A stretch of 64,000 nucleotides of DNA from Mesorhizobium sp. DCY119 (GTDB lineage: Bacteria; Pseudomonadota; Alphaproteobacteria; Rhizobiales; Rhizobiaceae): contig NZ_CP031834.1 of NCBI RefSeq assembly GCF_003590645.1, forward strand, positions 4,340,501-4,404,500, given 5' to 3'. Under the pieces are notes generated by a model, which worked only from the letters and a program-made list of their open reading frames with translations, ran no database searches and was not told the DNA's origin. Below, in pieces: positions 38,443-47,620 of the stretch. The translations under genes were made by a program, and so were the position numbers. Position 1 is the stretch's first letter. Every line of letters starts with the position of its first letter.

Positions 38443-38625
38443 TTTTTCTCAAGTAAAATCGATGCCTTACTAAGTCGTGCGATGGAATGAGCACGTTTAT
38501 GTTGCGACGTGTTGCAAGCTGATTCTTTTAGCTTCGCAAAGAGCCGGCCAGTCTACGTGGCATAGATTGACGCACTCCCCACCCTCTGCGAATTTGTGGT
38601 GGGCCAATGGGGTGAATATGGGCTA

Positions 38626-39069
38626 ATGGGCGAAGAACAGACACGCAGCTTACTGATTTCAACAATATCACCAGCGTTCTTTGGTGCTTTCTTCGGAATC
38701 GCCGGAACTATCTTTGCGTCTACTCTTGGGTATCTCAACAAGGATCGCGAACTTGATCTGGAGATGGTGAGGCTAAGCGTAACTATTTTGTCAACGCCTA
38801 CATCAGCCGCGGACAATGACCTCCAGCGCCGATTTGCCGTATATGCTCTGCGGCAATTCTCAGGGGTAAATATGTCTGACGCTGACTTGGATGCATGGGC
38901 TAAGACGCGCGGCTCGCTTCCCCGCGTTACCAATATAGCTGAGGTGTGCGGCGAAGTTGCCAGCACTTACGCAAACTCTGCCTACTTCACCGATGATGAC
39001 GCTAAAGCCGATGCGGCGCGGGCGCTAGATACACTATATAACCTCGGGTGTACCAAGCCACCGTCTTGA
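38626..39069 (+). CDS. Hypothetical membrane-anchored protein, 147 aa
   Basis: One N-terminal transmembrane segment (ISPAFFGAFFGIAGTIFAST), a helical middle and a soluble C-terminus ending NLGCTKPPS. No family recognised. It lies downstream of tRNA-Phe with less GC-biased codon use than its neighbours, so it may be an acquired gene. A GTG start at 38596 is an alternative. Followed by a terminator. Confidence 0.6.
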   Translation: MGEEQTRSLLISTISPAFFGAFFGIAGTIFASTLGYLNKDRELDLEMVRLSVTILSTPTSAADNDLQRRFAVYALRQFSGVNMSDADLDAWAKTRGSLPRVTNIAEVCGEVASTYANSAYFTDDDAKADAARALDTLYNLGCTKPPS

Positions 39070-39118
39070 ACAGATAATCGAGATGACGGGCGCAGCGCCG
39101 ATGCTCACCATAAACCAA

Positions 39119-39157
39119 TGCCGGCTCTTACTATAAAGCCGGCATTAGTTTGTTTTT
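39119..39157 (+). terminator. Rho-independent terminator
   Basis: TGCCGGC-(12)-GCCGGCA followed by TTAGTTTGTTTTT, 50 bp after the hypothetical gene. Confidence 0.75.
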
Positions 39158-39211
39158 AGCCGAGGTTACTAGACCGCGAAAACCTCGCAATCCTCGGTGC
39201 TGGCTAACCTA

Positions 39212-39457
39212 TCACCGGCAGCGCGCGGTGTAGATGCGGCCGTGACGGTCGCGATACTGGCAGTAGCCGTTGCGCAGGTTGCGCACCAGCAGGCCGCCGA
39301 GTGCACCCGCGCCGGCACCGATCAGCGCGCCTCTGCCGCCGCCAGCAATGCCACCGATGATGGCGCCGGCACCCGCACCTATACCAACATCCCGTTCGGT
39401 TGAGGTACAGCCGCTCAGTGCAACTACAGCGGCTAGTGCAATGATCATTTTACGCAT
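39212..39457 (-). CDS. Glycine-zipper lipoprotein, 81 aa
   Basis: Lipoprotein signal MRKMIIALAAVVALSGC (lipobox LSGC, Cys 17), then a glycine-zipper of repeated GxxxG units (GIGAGAGAIIGGIAGGG ... GALIGAGAGALGGLL) and a C-terminal Cys-containing basic tail. Outer-membrane 17-kDa/SlyB-like class. A second copy of the same design is at 47048-47359. Confidence 0.88.
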   Translation of the reverse strand: MRKMIIALAAVVALSGCTSTERDVGIGAGAGAIIGGIAGGGRGALIGAGAGALGGLLVRNLRNGYCQYRDRHGRIYTARCR

Positions 39458-39843
39458 GGATCGAATTCCTCACTTGGTGATCACGAGTGATCAGGCAGCC
39501 CATTAGCATAAGAAATGGGACAACGCGTCAAGGGCCTCGAAAGTTGGATAAAATATTGTTGCCAGATGTTACCGCAAATGGGAAATCACGACGCTCGCAG
39601 CCGATAGTTCGAGAACCATGATCCTACCGACAGGAAAATATAGGCGGAATTTCATGCCGCGCTGCCTGCGAACAACCGTAGATAACGTGACATCGCCGCT
39701 TGCGGCTTTGCGGATCAAGCGTCTATTATCTACTTGAAAAATCGCTGACTTCCGCAGTCAGGTATTGTTCAGCACCTTTATTTTCATAGCGGCAGATAAA
39801 GCCATCTGCGTAGTTTCAGGACGCATGAAGCAGCACACCGCCA
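39458..39843. other. 386-bp intergenic region, no gene seen
   Basis: Divergent promoter region between the lipoprotein and the GntR regulator. Somewhat AT-richer than its surroundings; no ORF, tRNA or clear hairpin could be supported. Confidence 0.5.
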
Positions 39844-40542
39844 ATGGCCGATAAAACCCAATTCGGACTGACTGCAGTCGACACCGTTCCCCTGCACGAG
39901 AAGGTCTATCTCGAGCTTGTGCGGGCGCTGATGTCGGGCCAGTTCGCACCCGGCCAGAAGCTGACGTCGCGCAAGGTCGCCAAGGAACTCGGCACCAGCG
40001 ACATGCCGGTGCGCAGTGCCTTCATGCGCCTGCAGGCGCTGCGGGCGCTGAGCCCGATGCCCAACGGCAGCATGGAAGTGCCGATGATTTCCGCTGCCCG
40101 GTTCTCGGAACTGACTGCCGTGCGCATGATCCTGGAAGGTTCGGCAACCGAACTCGCCGCCCAACGCATCAACGGAAACAACCTGCGCACGGTCCGCCGT
40201 CATTGCACCGAACTGACCGAGGCGGCCCGCAAGGGCGACATCGACGACTATCTGCGCAAGAACTACAATTTCAAGTTCTCCATCTACCGCCATTGTGGCA
40301 ACGAGCAGATGATCTTCCTGATCGAAACCGTATGGATGCAGGTGGGCCCGTTTCTGCGGAACCTGACAACCGGGTTCGAGAACAATCTCGCGTCCATTCT
40401 CGACATCGACTACCACGAGGAAGCAGTGGCTGCGATCGAGGAACATGATGGCGCGCGGGCACGCGCGGCCATCACGCGCGACATAAACGACGGCGCGACA
40501 CATCTTTTGAAACACGTCAAATTCCCCGAAGCGCGCGCCTGA
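39844..40542 (+). CDS. GntR-family transcriptional regulator (FCD type), 232 aa
   Basis: N-terminal winged helix (LVRALMSGQFAPGQKLTSRK ... GTSDMPVRSAFMRL, about 22-72) and a helical C-terminal FCD ligand-binding domain (AARFSELTAVRMILEGSATE ...). It is convergent with the MOSC/ferredoxin reductase gene and is a candidate regulator of the minus-strand catabolic genes. Confidence 0.92.
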   Translation: MADKTQFGLTAVDTVPLHEKVYLELVRALMSGQFAPGQKLTSRKVAKELGTSDMPVRSAFMRLQALRALSPMPNGSMEVPMISAARFSELTAVRMILEGSATELAAQRINGNNLRTVRRHCTELTEAARKGDIDDYLRKNYNFKFSIYRHCGNEQMIFLIETVWMQVGPFLRNLTTGFENNLASILDIDYHEEAVAAIEEHDGARARAAITRDINDGATHLLKHVKFPEARA

Positions 40543-40565
40543 CGGCAGCAGGAAACCCCGTCTCG

Positions 40566-42533
40566 TCAGATCTCCAGTTCGACGGCGCCGACCGGGTTGG
40601 TCGAGCAGGCCAGGATGTAGCCTGACTGTTTTTCCTCGTCGGAAAGTGCCGCGCGTTCGGGATCGGCGGCGTTGGGAGCGATGCGCCACTCGCCCGAAAC
40701 GACCTTGCAGCGGCAGGTGCCGCAGATGCCCGCCTCGCAATCGGCAGGCAGTTCAACGCCAGCCTTTCGGGCGAGTTCGAGCACGGTGACGGCCCCCTCG
40801 CCTTCCACCGACTTGCCGCTCTTCAGGAAAGATACCTTGTAGGTGCCTATCTCGGCTTCGGGTGCAGCCGAGCGATCCGGGCCGAAGGTTTCCTCCAGAA
40901 ACGGGTGTTTCGGCGTGGGCTGCCAGACCTCATAGATCTGCCGGGCCTTGCTGCGAAACCCATCGGGTCCGCAGCAGAAGACGAGGCGGTCGGCAAGATC
41001 AGGACAGGCCGCGCGCAGCACAGCCTCATCGAGCCGTCCGGTCAAGACATTGGGCCGGCTATCTTCTCCGAAGCGGGTGGACGCAAGCATCTCCTCCGCG
41101 GCGTTGGCGCCGGTGAGATTCCAGGACAGCCGCAGCCGTTCCCCCATCTGCCGGCGCAGCAACGCCAGTTCGTGCAGAAAGGAAACGTCCTCCGCATTGC
41201 GCGCACTGTGGTGGAAATGGATGTCGAGCGGCAGGTTGGCATCGGCAATGAAGCGCAGCATCGACATCATCGGCGTGATGCCGCTGCCGGCCGACAGCAA
41301 CAGAAGGCGCTCGGCCGAACCAGCGGCCGCAAGATGGAAGCGGCCATTGGGACCGAGTGAGCGAAGGGTGTCGCCCGGCTTCAGCGTGTCGTGCAGCCAG
41401 TTCGAGATGTGACCGCCTTCGACCCGCTTGACCGTCACTGAAATATGGTGCGGCCGCGACGGCGACGAAGAAATCGTATAGTTGCGCCGCACAGTCTGCC
41501 CGTCGATATCGAGCAGCAGCGTGATGAACTGGCCGGGCTTGTAGTCGATGCCCTCGCCCGGCTCCAGCTGGAAGCGGAAGGTGCGGAAGTCGTGCGTTTC
41601 GTCGATGACGGCCACGCAGCGAAGCAGCCTTTCGCGCCCGCGGGCATTCGAGGTACCTGTGGCGCCGGCAGTCGAAGGCAGCCGCGTGACGGGCACGGCA
41701 GAGTCCGGCAGGATGGTGATCGGGACTTTGCGCGCAAGGACTTCGACAGGGTCGCCGACTGTCAATCGTCCCATGGTGCGCGGGATCAGGAACTGGCCGA
41801 AATAGGCCTTGCCGTCCTCACCGCGCCGCTGCTTGCCCAGCAGGGCAAGAGGCTCGTGATCCGGCCGGCCTTCGCCCGTGCGCGGATCGAGCGTGATCAT
41901 GACGCAGCGGTCGCAAGCGCCCGCCACCTCGAACTCGATCCCGCCGATTCGCACCGACGCCCAGCCGTCTTCCGCATAGGCGTCCGGCCCGGTGACGACC
42001 AGATTAGGCCGGAACCGCTGCATTTCAGCCTCGGTTTCGAGGAAGCGGTTCATGTCGGCGAGCGATGCTGCATTGGTCAGGAGCAGCGGCGCGGTATCGG
42101 CAAAGCTGACGGTGCCGCCACCGCCCAATCCGAGCGGGCGATGGGTCTGGCCGCCCTTCACCACAAGGCGGCACGGCCTGCCGAGAAAATCCTGCAGCCA
42201 TTGCGAAACAGCATCCCCGGCGTCCAACACGATCACGCTGTCACCCCAGATTGTCACCGTGTCGGTCCGGCGCAGAGAGCCACGCACAAAGCCAAGCACC
42301 GGCATGCCGGGCGCAGTCAGCACCACCTCGTCGCCATCGAGATGCGTGCGGACCTGCATTAGCTTCGAAGTCTTGCGGGCGGTGATGCAGTTTCCCTCTT
42401 CGTCCACGACCATCATGCGCCGGTCGCCGACGAGCCCTTCCGGCTCAAGCCGCGCAGTTTCGACGGGCAGGCCGGCACCGGACTTCAGCGGATAGATGTG
42501 CAGGCTTTCGACACGAAAAGGCAAAGCGGTCAT
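40566..42533 (-). CDS. Fusion protein: MOSC domain plus ferredoxin-NADP-type reductase and 2Fe-2S ferredoxin, 655 aa
   Basis: Residues 1-270 form a MOSC beta-barrel and MOSC domain (IYPLKSGAGLPVETARLEPE; FRPNLVVTG; CDRCVMITLDPRTGE) that would bind molybdenum cofactor or carry sulfur. Residues about 305-540 are an FAD/NAD(P)H oxidoreductase (RNYTISSSP, SAGSGITPMMSML). The C-terminus is a plant-type 2Fe-2S domain (CEAGICGTCRCKV ... CST). Likely an electron-transfer partner for an oxygenase or demethylase, but no oxygenase subunit is in the window. Confidence 0.9.
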   Translation of the reverse strand: MTALPFRVESLHIYPLKSGAGLPVETARLEPEGLVGDRRMMVVDEEGNCITARKTSKLMQVRTHLDGDEVVLTAPGMPVLGFVRGSLRRTDTVTIWGDSVIVLDAGDAVSQWLQDFLGRPCRLVVKGGQTHRPLGLGGGGTVSFADTAPLLLTNAASLADMNRFLETEAEMQRFRPNLVVTGPDAYAEDGWASVRIGGIEFEVAGACDRCVMITLDPRTGEGRPDHEPLALLGKQRRGEDGKAYFGQFLIPRTMGRLTVGDPVEVLARKVPITILPDSAVPVTRLPSTAGATGTSNARGRERLLRCVAVIDETHDFRTFRFQLEPGEGIDYKPGQFITLLLDIDGQTVRRNYTISSSPSRPHHISVTVKRVEGGHISNWLHDTLKPGDTLRSLGPNGRFHLAAAGSAERLLLLSAGSGITPMMSMLRFIADANLPLDIHFHHSARNAEDVSFLHELALLRRQMGERLRLSWNLTGANAAEEMLASTRFGEDSRPNVLTGRLDEAVLRAACPDLADRLVFCCGPDGFRSKARQIYEVWQPTPKHPFLEETFGPDRSAAPEAEIGTYKVSFLKSGKSVEGEGAVTVLELARKAGVELPADCEAGICGTCRCKVVSGEWRIAPNAADPERAALSDEEKQSGYILACSTNPVGAVELEI

Positions 42534-42542
42534 TTCGATACG

Positions 42543-43487
42543 TTATGCCGCAAGCATCTGTTTCACGGCACCGCAAACTTCCAGAAAGGCCGCATCGGAG
42601 CGCTTCGAAATGCCGGAATGCTGCATGAAATTGTGGATGAGGCCGTCGAAGCAGCGGTATTTCACATTGTTGCCCGCAGCCTTCAACTGTTCGGCAAACG
42701 CGCTGCCCTGATCGCGCAGGATGTCGTTCTCGGCGCCGTAGAACAGGATCGGCGGCAGCCCGCTCAAATCCGCGGCCAGCACGGGAGAAACCCGGGGATC
42801 GGACGCCAGGGCGTGATCCGGCAGATAGGCCCGGGCGAAATATTCGGTCTCGGCGAATTCCAGATAATGGCCGGTGGCGAAAGCTTCGTCCGACGCTGAT
42901 TTCGACGCGAGGCCGAGATATGGCCGCGCATCGACCAGCAGGTAGAGAAGGCACGCACCCTTGAATGGCGCCCGATCCTGCAGCATGGCCGCGATCGACA
43001 GGTTTGCGCCGGCGCTGTCGCCCATCAGCATGAAACGGCCAGCATCGCCGGCGATCGATGCGGCGTTGCCGGCAATCCAATTCACCGCGAGCAGCGTGTC
43101 TTCAAGAGCCGCGGGGAACGGGTGCTCCGGCGCCAGGCGATATTCCAGAAAGGCGACCACCGCCCCGCATTCGAGCGCAATGCGGGCCGATTGCAGCGCA
43201 TAGGTGTCGGCATCGCCGAGCACGAAGCCGCCACCATGCAGGTAAAGGATCACCGGCGCCGACCCGGAAAGATCGGCAGGCGTGTAGATACGAAGGGAGG
43301 CATCGGCATGGCCGCCCGGCAGCCGAACCGTGGCTTCGGACACGTCGCCTTCGGGCGCACGGCTCATTTCGCGGTATTGCGCGCGGTAGTCGCGGCGCGC
43401 GCTTTGCAACGTGACTTCCTGCTGCGACGAAGCCTGCTCGGCCGCGAGCCGGTCGAGCATCGCCTTGATTTCCGGATCGAGCGCCAT
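42543..43487 (-). CDS. Alpha/beta hydrolase of the hormone-sensitive lipase family, 314 aa
   Basis: Carboxylesterase. Oxyanion-hole motif HGGGF, nucleophile in GDSAGAN, later Asp in FYGAENDIL and His in HNFMQHSG complete the triad. The start at 43487 (MALDPEIKAMLDRL) is preferred over a longer frame because upstream residues overlap the hairpin and binding-protein gene. It precedes the MOSC fusion by 9 bp, so the two are in one operon. Confidence 0.9.
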   Translation of the reverse strand: MALDPEIKAMLDRLAAEQASSQQEVTLQSARRDYRAQYREMSRAPEGDVSEATVRLPGGHADASLRIYTPADLSGSAPVILYLHGGGFVLGDADTYALQSARIALECGAVVAFLEYRLAPEHPFPAALEDTLLAVNWIAGNAASIAGDAGRFMLMGDSAGANLSIAAMLQDRAPFKGACLLYLLVDARPYLGLASKSASDEAFATGHYLEFAETEYFARAYLPDHALASDPRVSPVLAADLSGLPPILFYGAENDILRDQGSAFAEQLKAAGNNVKYRCFDGLIHNFMQHSGISKRSDAAFLEVCGAVKQMLAA

Positions 43488-43511
43488 GCAACACCTCTTG
43501 TCTAGGGAAGC

Positions 43512-43535
43512 CGCCGCCCGGCGAACCGGGCGGCG
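43512..43535 (-). terminator. GC-rich hairpin between binding-protein and hydrolase genes
   Basis: GCCGCCCGG-CGAA-CCGGGCGGC stem just after the binding-protein stop, without a T-run. Probably protects the 3' end of the binding-protein mRNA or reduces downstream transcription. Confidence 0.55.
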
Positions 43536-43543
43536 CGTCGAGA

Positions 43544-44578
43544 TCACTTCAGGAGATCGGTCCAGATCCGGGTGTAGAGCGCCTGCACATCCGGCGCGCA
43601 GGCGAGATTGAAATTGCCGTTCGCAGCAAATTCGGCCGGGATATTGACCTCGGGCGCATCCTTCATGTCTTCCGGCAGGAAAGCTTCCGAACCCTTGATG
43701 CCATTGGCGTAGCGGGCGAAGCTCGAAAGCATCGCGGCATTTTCCGGGTCCATGACGAAGTTCATGAACAGCTTGGCGTTTTCGGTGTTCTTGGCGTCCT
43801 TGATGATCATAAGATTGTCCATCCAGATCGGATAGCCTTCCTTCGGATAGCCATAGACGATCTTGTCGTTCTTCAGCCGCGAGCGGAAGGACGCGCCGTT
43901 CCAGTTTACACCGGCCGAAATATCGCCCTTGATGTATTTCTCGATGTTGCCGAAATCCATCGACAGCCATTTCGGCTTGGCCGCAACCAGCATGTCGCGC
44001 ACCTTCTTCAACACTTCTTTGTCGCCGGTGCAGGGCTCGCCGCCGACATAGGCAATGGCCAGATACATGACATCCGACATTTCCGGCACGACATTGACCT
44101 TGCCGACGAGTTCGGCCGGCGGATCCATGAAGATCGCCGACGTGTTCGGATCACCCGAATAAACCGAGTTGTTGACCGTCACACCTGTGGTTCCCCATTG
44201 CCACGGCACCGAATAATGACGGCCCGGATCGAACGGCACGTCGACCCAGCGGGGATCGACATTTTTGAAATTCTCCATCTGGTCTGGACGGCTTTCGAGA
44301 ACCAGACCCTCGTCGATCCAAACCTTCACCACCGAGGCGGAGGGGACAACCATATCGAAGCCATGGCCGCCCTGGCGGATCTTGGCGAGCGCGGTGTCGT
44401 TGGAATCATAGTCGGTGACGGTAACCTTGACCTTGTAGGCGTCCTCGAACTTCTTGATCATCTCCGGGCTGGTGTAGTTGCCCCAGTTGTAGATGTTCAG
44501 CTCTCCCTCGGCGCGGGCAACGCCCGTCATCGCCAACAATGCCAGGCCTACTGCCGTCGCCGTCGTCTTCCAGTTCAT
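43544..44578 (-). CDS. Polyamine-type ABC transporter periplasmic binding protein, 344 aa
   Basis: Signal peptide ([20 protein letters not shown] followed by ARAE), then the PotD/PotF-like fold: [36 protein letters not shown], and [11 protein letters not shown]. The substrate is probably spermidine/putrescine or a related amine. No permease or ATPase gene is nearby. The start at 44578 is chosen for its signal peptide and GGGAGGAG upstream; it begins the minus-strand operon with the esterase and MOSC fusion. Confidence 0.9.
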   Translation of the reverse strand: MNWKTTATAVGLALLAMTGVARAEGELNIYNWGNYTSPEMIKKFEDAYKVKVTVTDYDSNDTALAKIRQGGHGFDMVVPSASVVKVWIDEGLVLESRPDQMENFKNVDPRWVDVPFDPGRHYSVPWQWGTTGVTVNNSVYSGDPNTSAIFMDPPAELVGKVNVVPEMSDVMYLAIAYVGGEPCTGDKEVLKKVRDMLVAAKPKWLSMDFGNIEKYIKGDISAGVNWNGASFRSRLKNDKIVYGYPKEGYPIWMDNLMIIKDAKNTENAKLFMNFVMDPENAAMLSSFARYANGIKGSEAFLPEDMKDAPEVNIPAEFAANGNFNLACAPDVQALYTRIWTDLLK

Positions 44579-44936
44579 GTCATGCTCCTCCCAGTTTGAT
44601 CGTCCGATTGCGACCGCGCTTCGCCGCCGCTCAAACCCTGGCGGACGACTTTTGCCTGATTCATTGTTTTCCGGCGGCGTTTGTCGCCAGCCCTCCAACA
44701 CCGGCCCAACCGCACTATATTGTGATCTCACCGCTACACAATAGTGCGATCTGCGATCGCACTATTTTTCAACCGTCCCGCTGCAATGAATGGCAAGGGG
44801 CGACGTTTGAGAGCTGCCGCCGGCATATCGGCTCGCGGACAATCCAGTCCCGCAAAAATCAGGGATTTCTGCGCGAAACGCCGAAGCAAAGGGCCGTCAG
44901 GAAACTGCCGGCGCGTACCGGCGACGTGCTTTGGGA
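44579..44936. promoter_or_regulatory. Promoter region with perfect inverted repeat (operator candidate)
   Basis: AATAGTGCGATC-TGC-GATCGCACTATT (44740-44766) is a perfect 12-bp inverted repeat, and CACTATATTGTG (44713-44724) is a related half-palindrome 16 bp away. Repeated CACTAT/ATAGTG units upstream of the binding-protein gene suggest a dimeric regulator, possibly the GntR protein at 39844. No gene is seen in this 358-bp gap. Confidence 0.6.
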
Positions 44937-45305
44937 TTATTTGCCGTGGCTTTTAGAAGCCAGCTTGGCTTTCGTCAGCGCACCGGCTTCCTGTGCGAGC
45001 GGCTTCCATTCCAGGGCAGCCGGAACGTAGCGCAAGTCATCTTCCCATTGCTGGGAAAGAACACTGCCCTCGATGCCCGTCGGATTTTCGTACTGGCCGA
45101 CTTCCTCGTCGGCGGCGTCCGTCAATGGCCAGGTCGCGTGTGCCTTGCCCGCAACCATGATGCCGCCCATTCGCGCCGGGGCGTATTCGCACTCGTTCGG
45201 ATCGACGCACTCATCGACAAGCGCCGCCAGCATCGAAAGCGACGGTGCAACGAAGAGGCCCACAACCTGTTGGTCCGCAGCTATGCGAACGAAATACGCT
45301 TTCAA
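44937..45305 (-). CDS. Conserved small protein, 122 aa, TTG start
   Basis: Starts (L/M)KAYFVRIAADQQVVGLFVAP and contains LAALVDECVDPNECEYAPARMGGI and QWEDDLRYVPA. The TTG at 45305 sits 5 nt after GGGGGAG; the ATG frame upstream (45380) reads through non-conserved sequence. Family unknown. Confidence 0.75.
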   Translation of the reverse strand: MKAYFVRIAADQQVVGLFVAPSLSMLAALVDECVDPNECEYAPARMGGIMVAGKAHATWPLTDAADEEVGQYENPTGIEGSVLSQQWEDDLRYVPAALEWKPLAQEAGALTKAKLASKSHGK

Positions 45306-45863
45306 TGAACTCCCCCGGAACGAACGTTCTGTTCCACTTTTAGCCGAATACCATCTGCCGTGCCGCGGAGGCAGATACAATTGATCACCACTTCGTTACC
45401 TAGAGCAGCATCTGGTAACGGAAATGGGAGCAACTTTTATTTTCATCCCGGCAACGGCGTCTCGGAACGACATAATTTTGATCTTCCCGGCCAGCCGCTA
45501 AACATAAAAAGCCCGCCGCTCTTTGTGGAACGGCGGGCCAATTTCGTTGCCTGAACCACCCTTCTACCGGGCGGGGCGGTATTCAATCGGATGACGATGG
45601 ATGATCATGGTAAAGCTTGTCTTAAACTGGCACCAAGGCGAAGTCAGGCAAGTCATCATCCGGTTCGTCGTTATCCTTATCTTCACTTTTTCTTCATTCC
45701 ACCCGTATGGGTGGTGCAATCGAAAGGAAAAAGAGCCATAGTGCTGGTGACGACGGCAATGCGTGCCGGTTGTCAAATTCGCTCAGATGTACGTGGGCCC
45801 GGCGACGGGCAGTTCATCCGGCCTGGGCTCTGGAACGTATTTCGTACAGAGCAGAGGTGTGCC
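45306..45863. other. 558-bp intergenic region with one minus-strand terminator
   Basis: No convincing gene. A hairpin with T-run on the minus strand (45505-45538) implies an upstream minus-strand transcript, possibly a small RNA or a very short ORF ending at 45564 (MIIHRHPIEYRPAR). That ORF is too short to call a gene. Confidence 0.4.
45505..45538 (-). terminator. Rho-independent terminator without an assigned gene
   Basis: Minus strand GCCCGCCG-(12)-CGGCGGGC followed by TTTTT. Confidence 0.7.
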
Positions 45864-46124
45864 GTGAACCGTTACGAGAGCCAGTATTCAGGCAGATATA
45901 AGCATTGGACGCCGGAGGACATCGCCCAGTTGCGGCGCATGGCCGGCAAGCAGGAAAGCGTGACCGCAATTGCAAGGCGGTTCAACCGCTCCGTCGGCGC
46001 AATACGCACGCGCGCATATGCGGAGGGCATAAGCTTGGCGCAGGGCAACAAGACGCCCTCGATCGGAAGGGCGACCTTCAAACAAGTCGGCAGAGCTGAA
46101 AACCGCCCCCTCGAAGCTATCTAG
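45864..46124 (+). CDS. Small HTH-like protein, 86 aa (GTG start)
   Basis: HWTPEDIAQLRRMAGKQESV ... IARRFNRSVGAIRTRAY looks like a SANT/Myb- or sigma-like helix-turn-helix. GTG at 45864 follows AGAGG. It is like small rhizobial proteins with W-x5-IAxLRxMA. No partner identified. Confidence 0.7.
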   Translation: MNRYESQYSGRYKHWTPEDIAQLRRMAGKQESVTAIARRFNRSVGAIRTRAYAEGISLAQGNKTPSIGRATFKQVGRAENRPLEAI

Positions 46125-46176
46125 AGCACCGTGTCTCTATCGAGCACCGAAGTCGCGAGCCGGTCGAATTTGACCG

Positions 46177-46443
46177 CTATTTCGGCTCACCCGTGGCCGG
46201 GTCGATCTTTATTTCGACCTTGGCCTTGTCGGTCGTATAGTATGTGATCTCGTAAAAACCTTCCTCGTCCCAGTCGATCTCCCCGATATAGCGGAACTGA
46301 TCCCGCTGCTCGATCTTGGCGATGATCTCCGACAACTTCTTTCCGTTGTCGGGCGGCGTGGCAGGCGCTGCGGTCTGAGCCAGGGCCGGAGCGCTTATCA
46401 GGCCTCCTGCAAGCAATGCGGCAAGGAACAATTTGCGAGACAT
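46177..46443 (-). CDS. PepSY-domain periplasmic protein, 88 aa
   Basis: Signal peptide MSRKLFLAALLAGGLISAPA, then one PepSY-like unit (SEIIAKIEQRDQFRYIGEID ... YYTTDKAKVEIKIDPATGE). Start at 46443. Likely a secreted peptidase-inhibitor or metal-related protein; role unknown. Confidence 0.85.
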   Translation of the reverse strand: MSRKLFLAALLAGGLISAPALAQTAAPATPPDNGKKLSEIIAKIEQRDQFRYIGEIDWDEEGFYEITYYTTDKAKVEIKIDPATGEPK

Positions 46444-46554
46444 GATCTCTCCCTTTCTGGCTGATCGCGGAGGAAACGATAAAACGCGCGTTCCGGTTCC
46501 CATGGTCCTCCTGATGCCTTGATTTAGGCTCGATCCTATGGTGCAGGAGTAACC

Positions 46555-46944
46555 ATGAGGAAAATCTGTCTCCTGACACTCGCCGTTGTGGTTCTCGCTT
46601 CACCGGCCATGGCGCTCGACGGCGCCCTCAAGGCCGGCCTGCTGAAACTCGATCCCGAAACGCGACTTGAGCAGCGTTGCGACGCCGAGGCGCTCGACCG
46701 CATCGGCAAAGACGGTTCCCACTACAAGCCGGATCGCGTCGTTGCCTATGCGATGGCGACGCCGACAATGCTCACCGACGCCATCGAAAGCCCGGGGGCT
46801 GCGTTTCGCAGCAAGGGCGAATGGTACAAGCTCGCCTATGTCTGCAAGACCGCACCGGATCACATGAAGGTGCTGTCGTTCGAATACCAGATCGGCGACG
46901 CAATCGCCGAGGCCGATTGGCAGAAATACAATCTCTGGCAATAG
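46555..46944 (+). CDS. DUF930 domain protein, 129 aa
   Basis: Signal peptide (MRKICLLTLAVVVLASPAMA), then the DUF930 pattern LKLDPETRLEQRCDAEALDR ... GAAFRSKGEWYKLAYVCKT. Periplasmic, function unknown, widespread in Rhizobiales. Confidence 0.9.
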   Translation: MRKICLLTLAVVVLASPAMALDGALKAGLLKLDPETRLEQRCDAEALDRIGKDGSHYKPDRVVAYAMATPTMLTDAIESPGAAFRSKGEWYKLAYVCKTAPDHMKVLSFEYQIGDAIAEADWQKYNLWQ

Positions 46945-46983
46945 CGCTCGCAGCGCATCTCCATCGACCACGCAATGCGACGC

Positions 46984-47016
46984 AAAAAGCCCGCCATTCC
47001 TTTAGGAAAGGCGGGC
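46984..47016 (-). terminator. Rho-independent terminator of the glycine-zipper lipoprotein
   Basis: Minus strand GCCCGCC / GGCGGGC stem followed by TTTTT, 32 bp after the stop of the lipoprotein gene. Confidence 0.85.
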
Positions 47017-47047
47017 CATGGATCAGGTCAAGCCTGAAATCCGGGGA

Positions 47048-47359
47048 TCAATTGCAGGGCGCCTCATAGGTGCGCGGATTGCCGTAGCGGTCGTAGAGCG
47101 GCCGGCCGCGACGGTCATACTGCTGATAGACGCAACGGCCGGGCGTTGTTGCCGCACCGAGGGCTGCACCCGCGACGCCACCGATAAGAGCGCCGGCAAC
47201 CGTGCTTCCGGTGTTGCCGCCGATCGCCTGGCCGGCCAGTGCGCCCACGCCCGCACCGATCGCACCGCCGCCGAGTGCGCGTTGCTCCGGCGTATTGCAA
47301 CCGCCAAGCGTCAGCGCTGTAACCGTCAAAACCGCTGCCAAAGACAAGCGTTTAATCAT
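47048..47359 (-). CDS. Glycine-zipper lipoprotein, 103 aa
   Basis: Lipobox LGGC at Cys 21, then a glycine zipper (GGGAIGAGVGALAGQAIGG ... AGALIGGVAGAALGAAT) and a Tyr/Arg-rich C-terminus with two Cys. Same architecture as 39212-39457 but longer. Confidence 0.88.
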   Translation of the reverse strand: MIKRLSLAAVLTVTALTLGGCNTPEQRALGGGAIGAGVGALAGQAIGGNTGSTVAGALIGGVAGAALGAATTPGRCVYQQYDRRGRPLYDRYGNPRTYEAPCN

Positions 47360-47620
47360 CGAACCTCTCCTGTTGCCGATGAGCCCTTCAGCGGCACAAT
47401 TATCATAGGAATTTCAGAGCGTCACGGTGCCTGCCAAAATGAGTCGGCAGCGGGGAATGCCCAATTAGAGGTATTGTCGATACTGACAAAACCGCTGCGA
47501 TATTTATCAACCGGGTTGGCGATTATGCAAGAAAGTGTCGTATCGATTGGCCGAGAGCGCCGCTAGTCTACCAATTTGGTCATCCGGCGGAGATGCTGGA
47601 ACAGGTGGTTGGGGTAGATT

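Noticed and set aside
39784-40740. Minus-strand frame opposite the GntR regulator
   Set aside because: Antisense to a complete GntR/FCD protein; no domain or start support.
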